Part shown: piece after piece, positions 63,892-64,000 of the stretch
Layout of the letters: each line of letters starts with the position of its first letter
Position numbering within the stretch: the stretch's first letter is position 1
Source: Paraflavitalea devenefica
GTDB lineage: Bacteria; Bacteroidota; Bacteroidia; Chitinophagales; Chitinophagaceae
Assembly: GCF_011759375.1 (NCBI RefSeq)
Contig: NZ_JAARML010000002.1
Span: forward strand, 1,674,001-1,738,000
Length of the DNA: 64,000 nt
Reading direction: 5' to 3'
Translations under genes and position numbers: made by a program
Notes under the pieces: model-generated
What the model was told of the DNA's origin: nothing
What the model saw: the letters and a program-made list of their open reading frames with translations, nothing else
The model's database searches: none

Positions 63892-64000
63892 ATGAGTAAA
63901 ATATTCCGTTTGCATACAGGGGCAGGAGAAAATATCGCTCATTGGCAGGAAATCCCCGGCCATCTGTCGGATAATTTTATTAATTCCATCGAGGACCCTT
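63892..64000 (+). CDS. unknown protein, 3'-truncated by window edge
   Basis: Opens with MSKIFRLHTGAGENIAHWQ and remains open to the window end (36 codons). 16 bp after the tubulin-like gene and in the same operon. No function can be read from this stretch. Confidence 0.5.
   Translation, partial: MSKIFRLHTGAGENIAHWQEIPGHLSDNFINSIEDP

Noticed and set aside
1..64000. rRNA or tRNA genes and a replication origin
   Set aside because: Nothing with cloverleaf or rRNA character and no DnaA-box cluster was noticed, though a short tRNA could be missed without a covariance search.

Overview
The window is typical of a free-living, polysaccharide-degrading Bacteroidetes genome, most likely family Chitinophagaceae (my inference). 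The reasons are paired SusC/SusD genes, DUF4959/DUF5126/DUF5000 and DUF4998 companions, a type IX secretion-like C-terminus, very large secreted Rhs/YD-repeat proteins, and starts without clear Shine-Dalgarno sequences. Almost all large genes lie on the + strand; the minus strand carries mobile and accessory genes between 25.7 and 36 kb. Layout: 2-2218 is the end of a carbohydrate operon (5'-truncated GH29 fucosidase, then GH88). 2669-25415 is one long Rhs operon: a predicted outer-membrane barrel, an FN3-like exported protein, a 2348-aa SpvB/Rhs-like protein with a PA14 domain and Cys-rich tandem repeats, a 410-aa companion, a LolA-like exported protein, a 3047-aa Rhs protein with a variable C-terminal toxin-like tip, and a presumed immunity gene. 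25416-34396 is a mobile/accessory region: an rve integrase with a small partner, a RelE-type toxin-antitoxin pair, an orphan second copy of the Rhs core (28214-30538) with a different GIY-YIG-like tip and an Imm26-like immunity gene, an IS1-family transposase that truncates a second toxin-antitoxin locus, and orphan antitoxins. 

34397-38931 holds housekeeping and unknown genes (macro domain, DHFR-like reductase, lipoprotein, DUF5675-like protein) and a Bro-N gene broken by one stop codon. 39023-40202 is the remnant of a secreted beta-helix protein. 40472-58888 is a double polysaccharide-utilisation locus: SusC/SusD/DUF4959-5126-5000/DUF4998, then GH29, a beta-helix protein, a second SusC/SusD, a DUF1080 beta-propeller fusion and GH105. 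Two promoters in it (about 40292-40392 and 47663-47764) are near copies, so the halves are probably co-regulated. The enzymes point to a fucosylated, uronic-acid-containing glycan, pectin-like. 60520-64000 is a separate tight operon encoding a vWA lipoprotein with a C-terminal membrane anchor, a small membrane protein, a tubulin/FtsZ-superfamily GTPase and the start of a further gene. It is a candidate for a little-studied membrane-remodelling system. 

The most unusual DNA-level feature is a set of degenerate tandem repeats in the gaps between genes, with a strict period of 7 bp at many sites (usually starting within 10 bp of a stop codon and sometimes paired with a complementary tract) and of 11 bp at three loci. 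The units differ in sequence from site to site while keeping the period. I saw no rRNA, tRNA, CRISPR array or replication origin.
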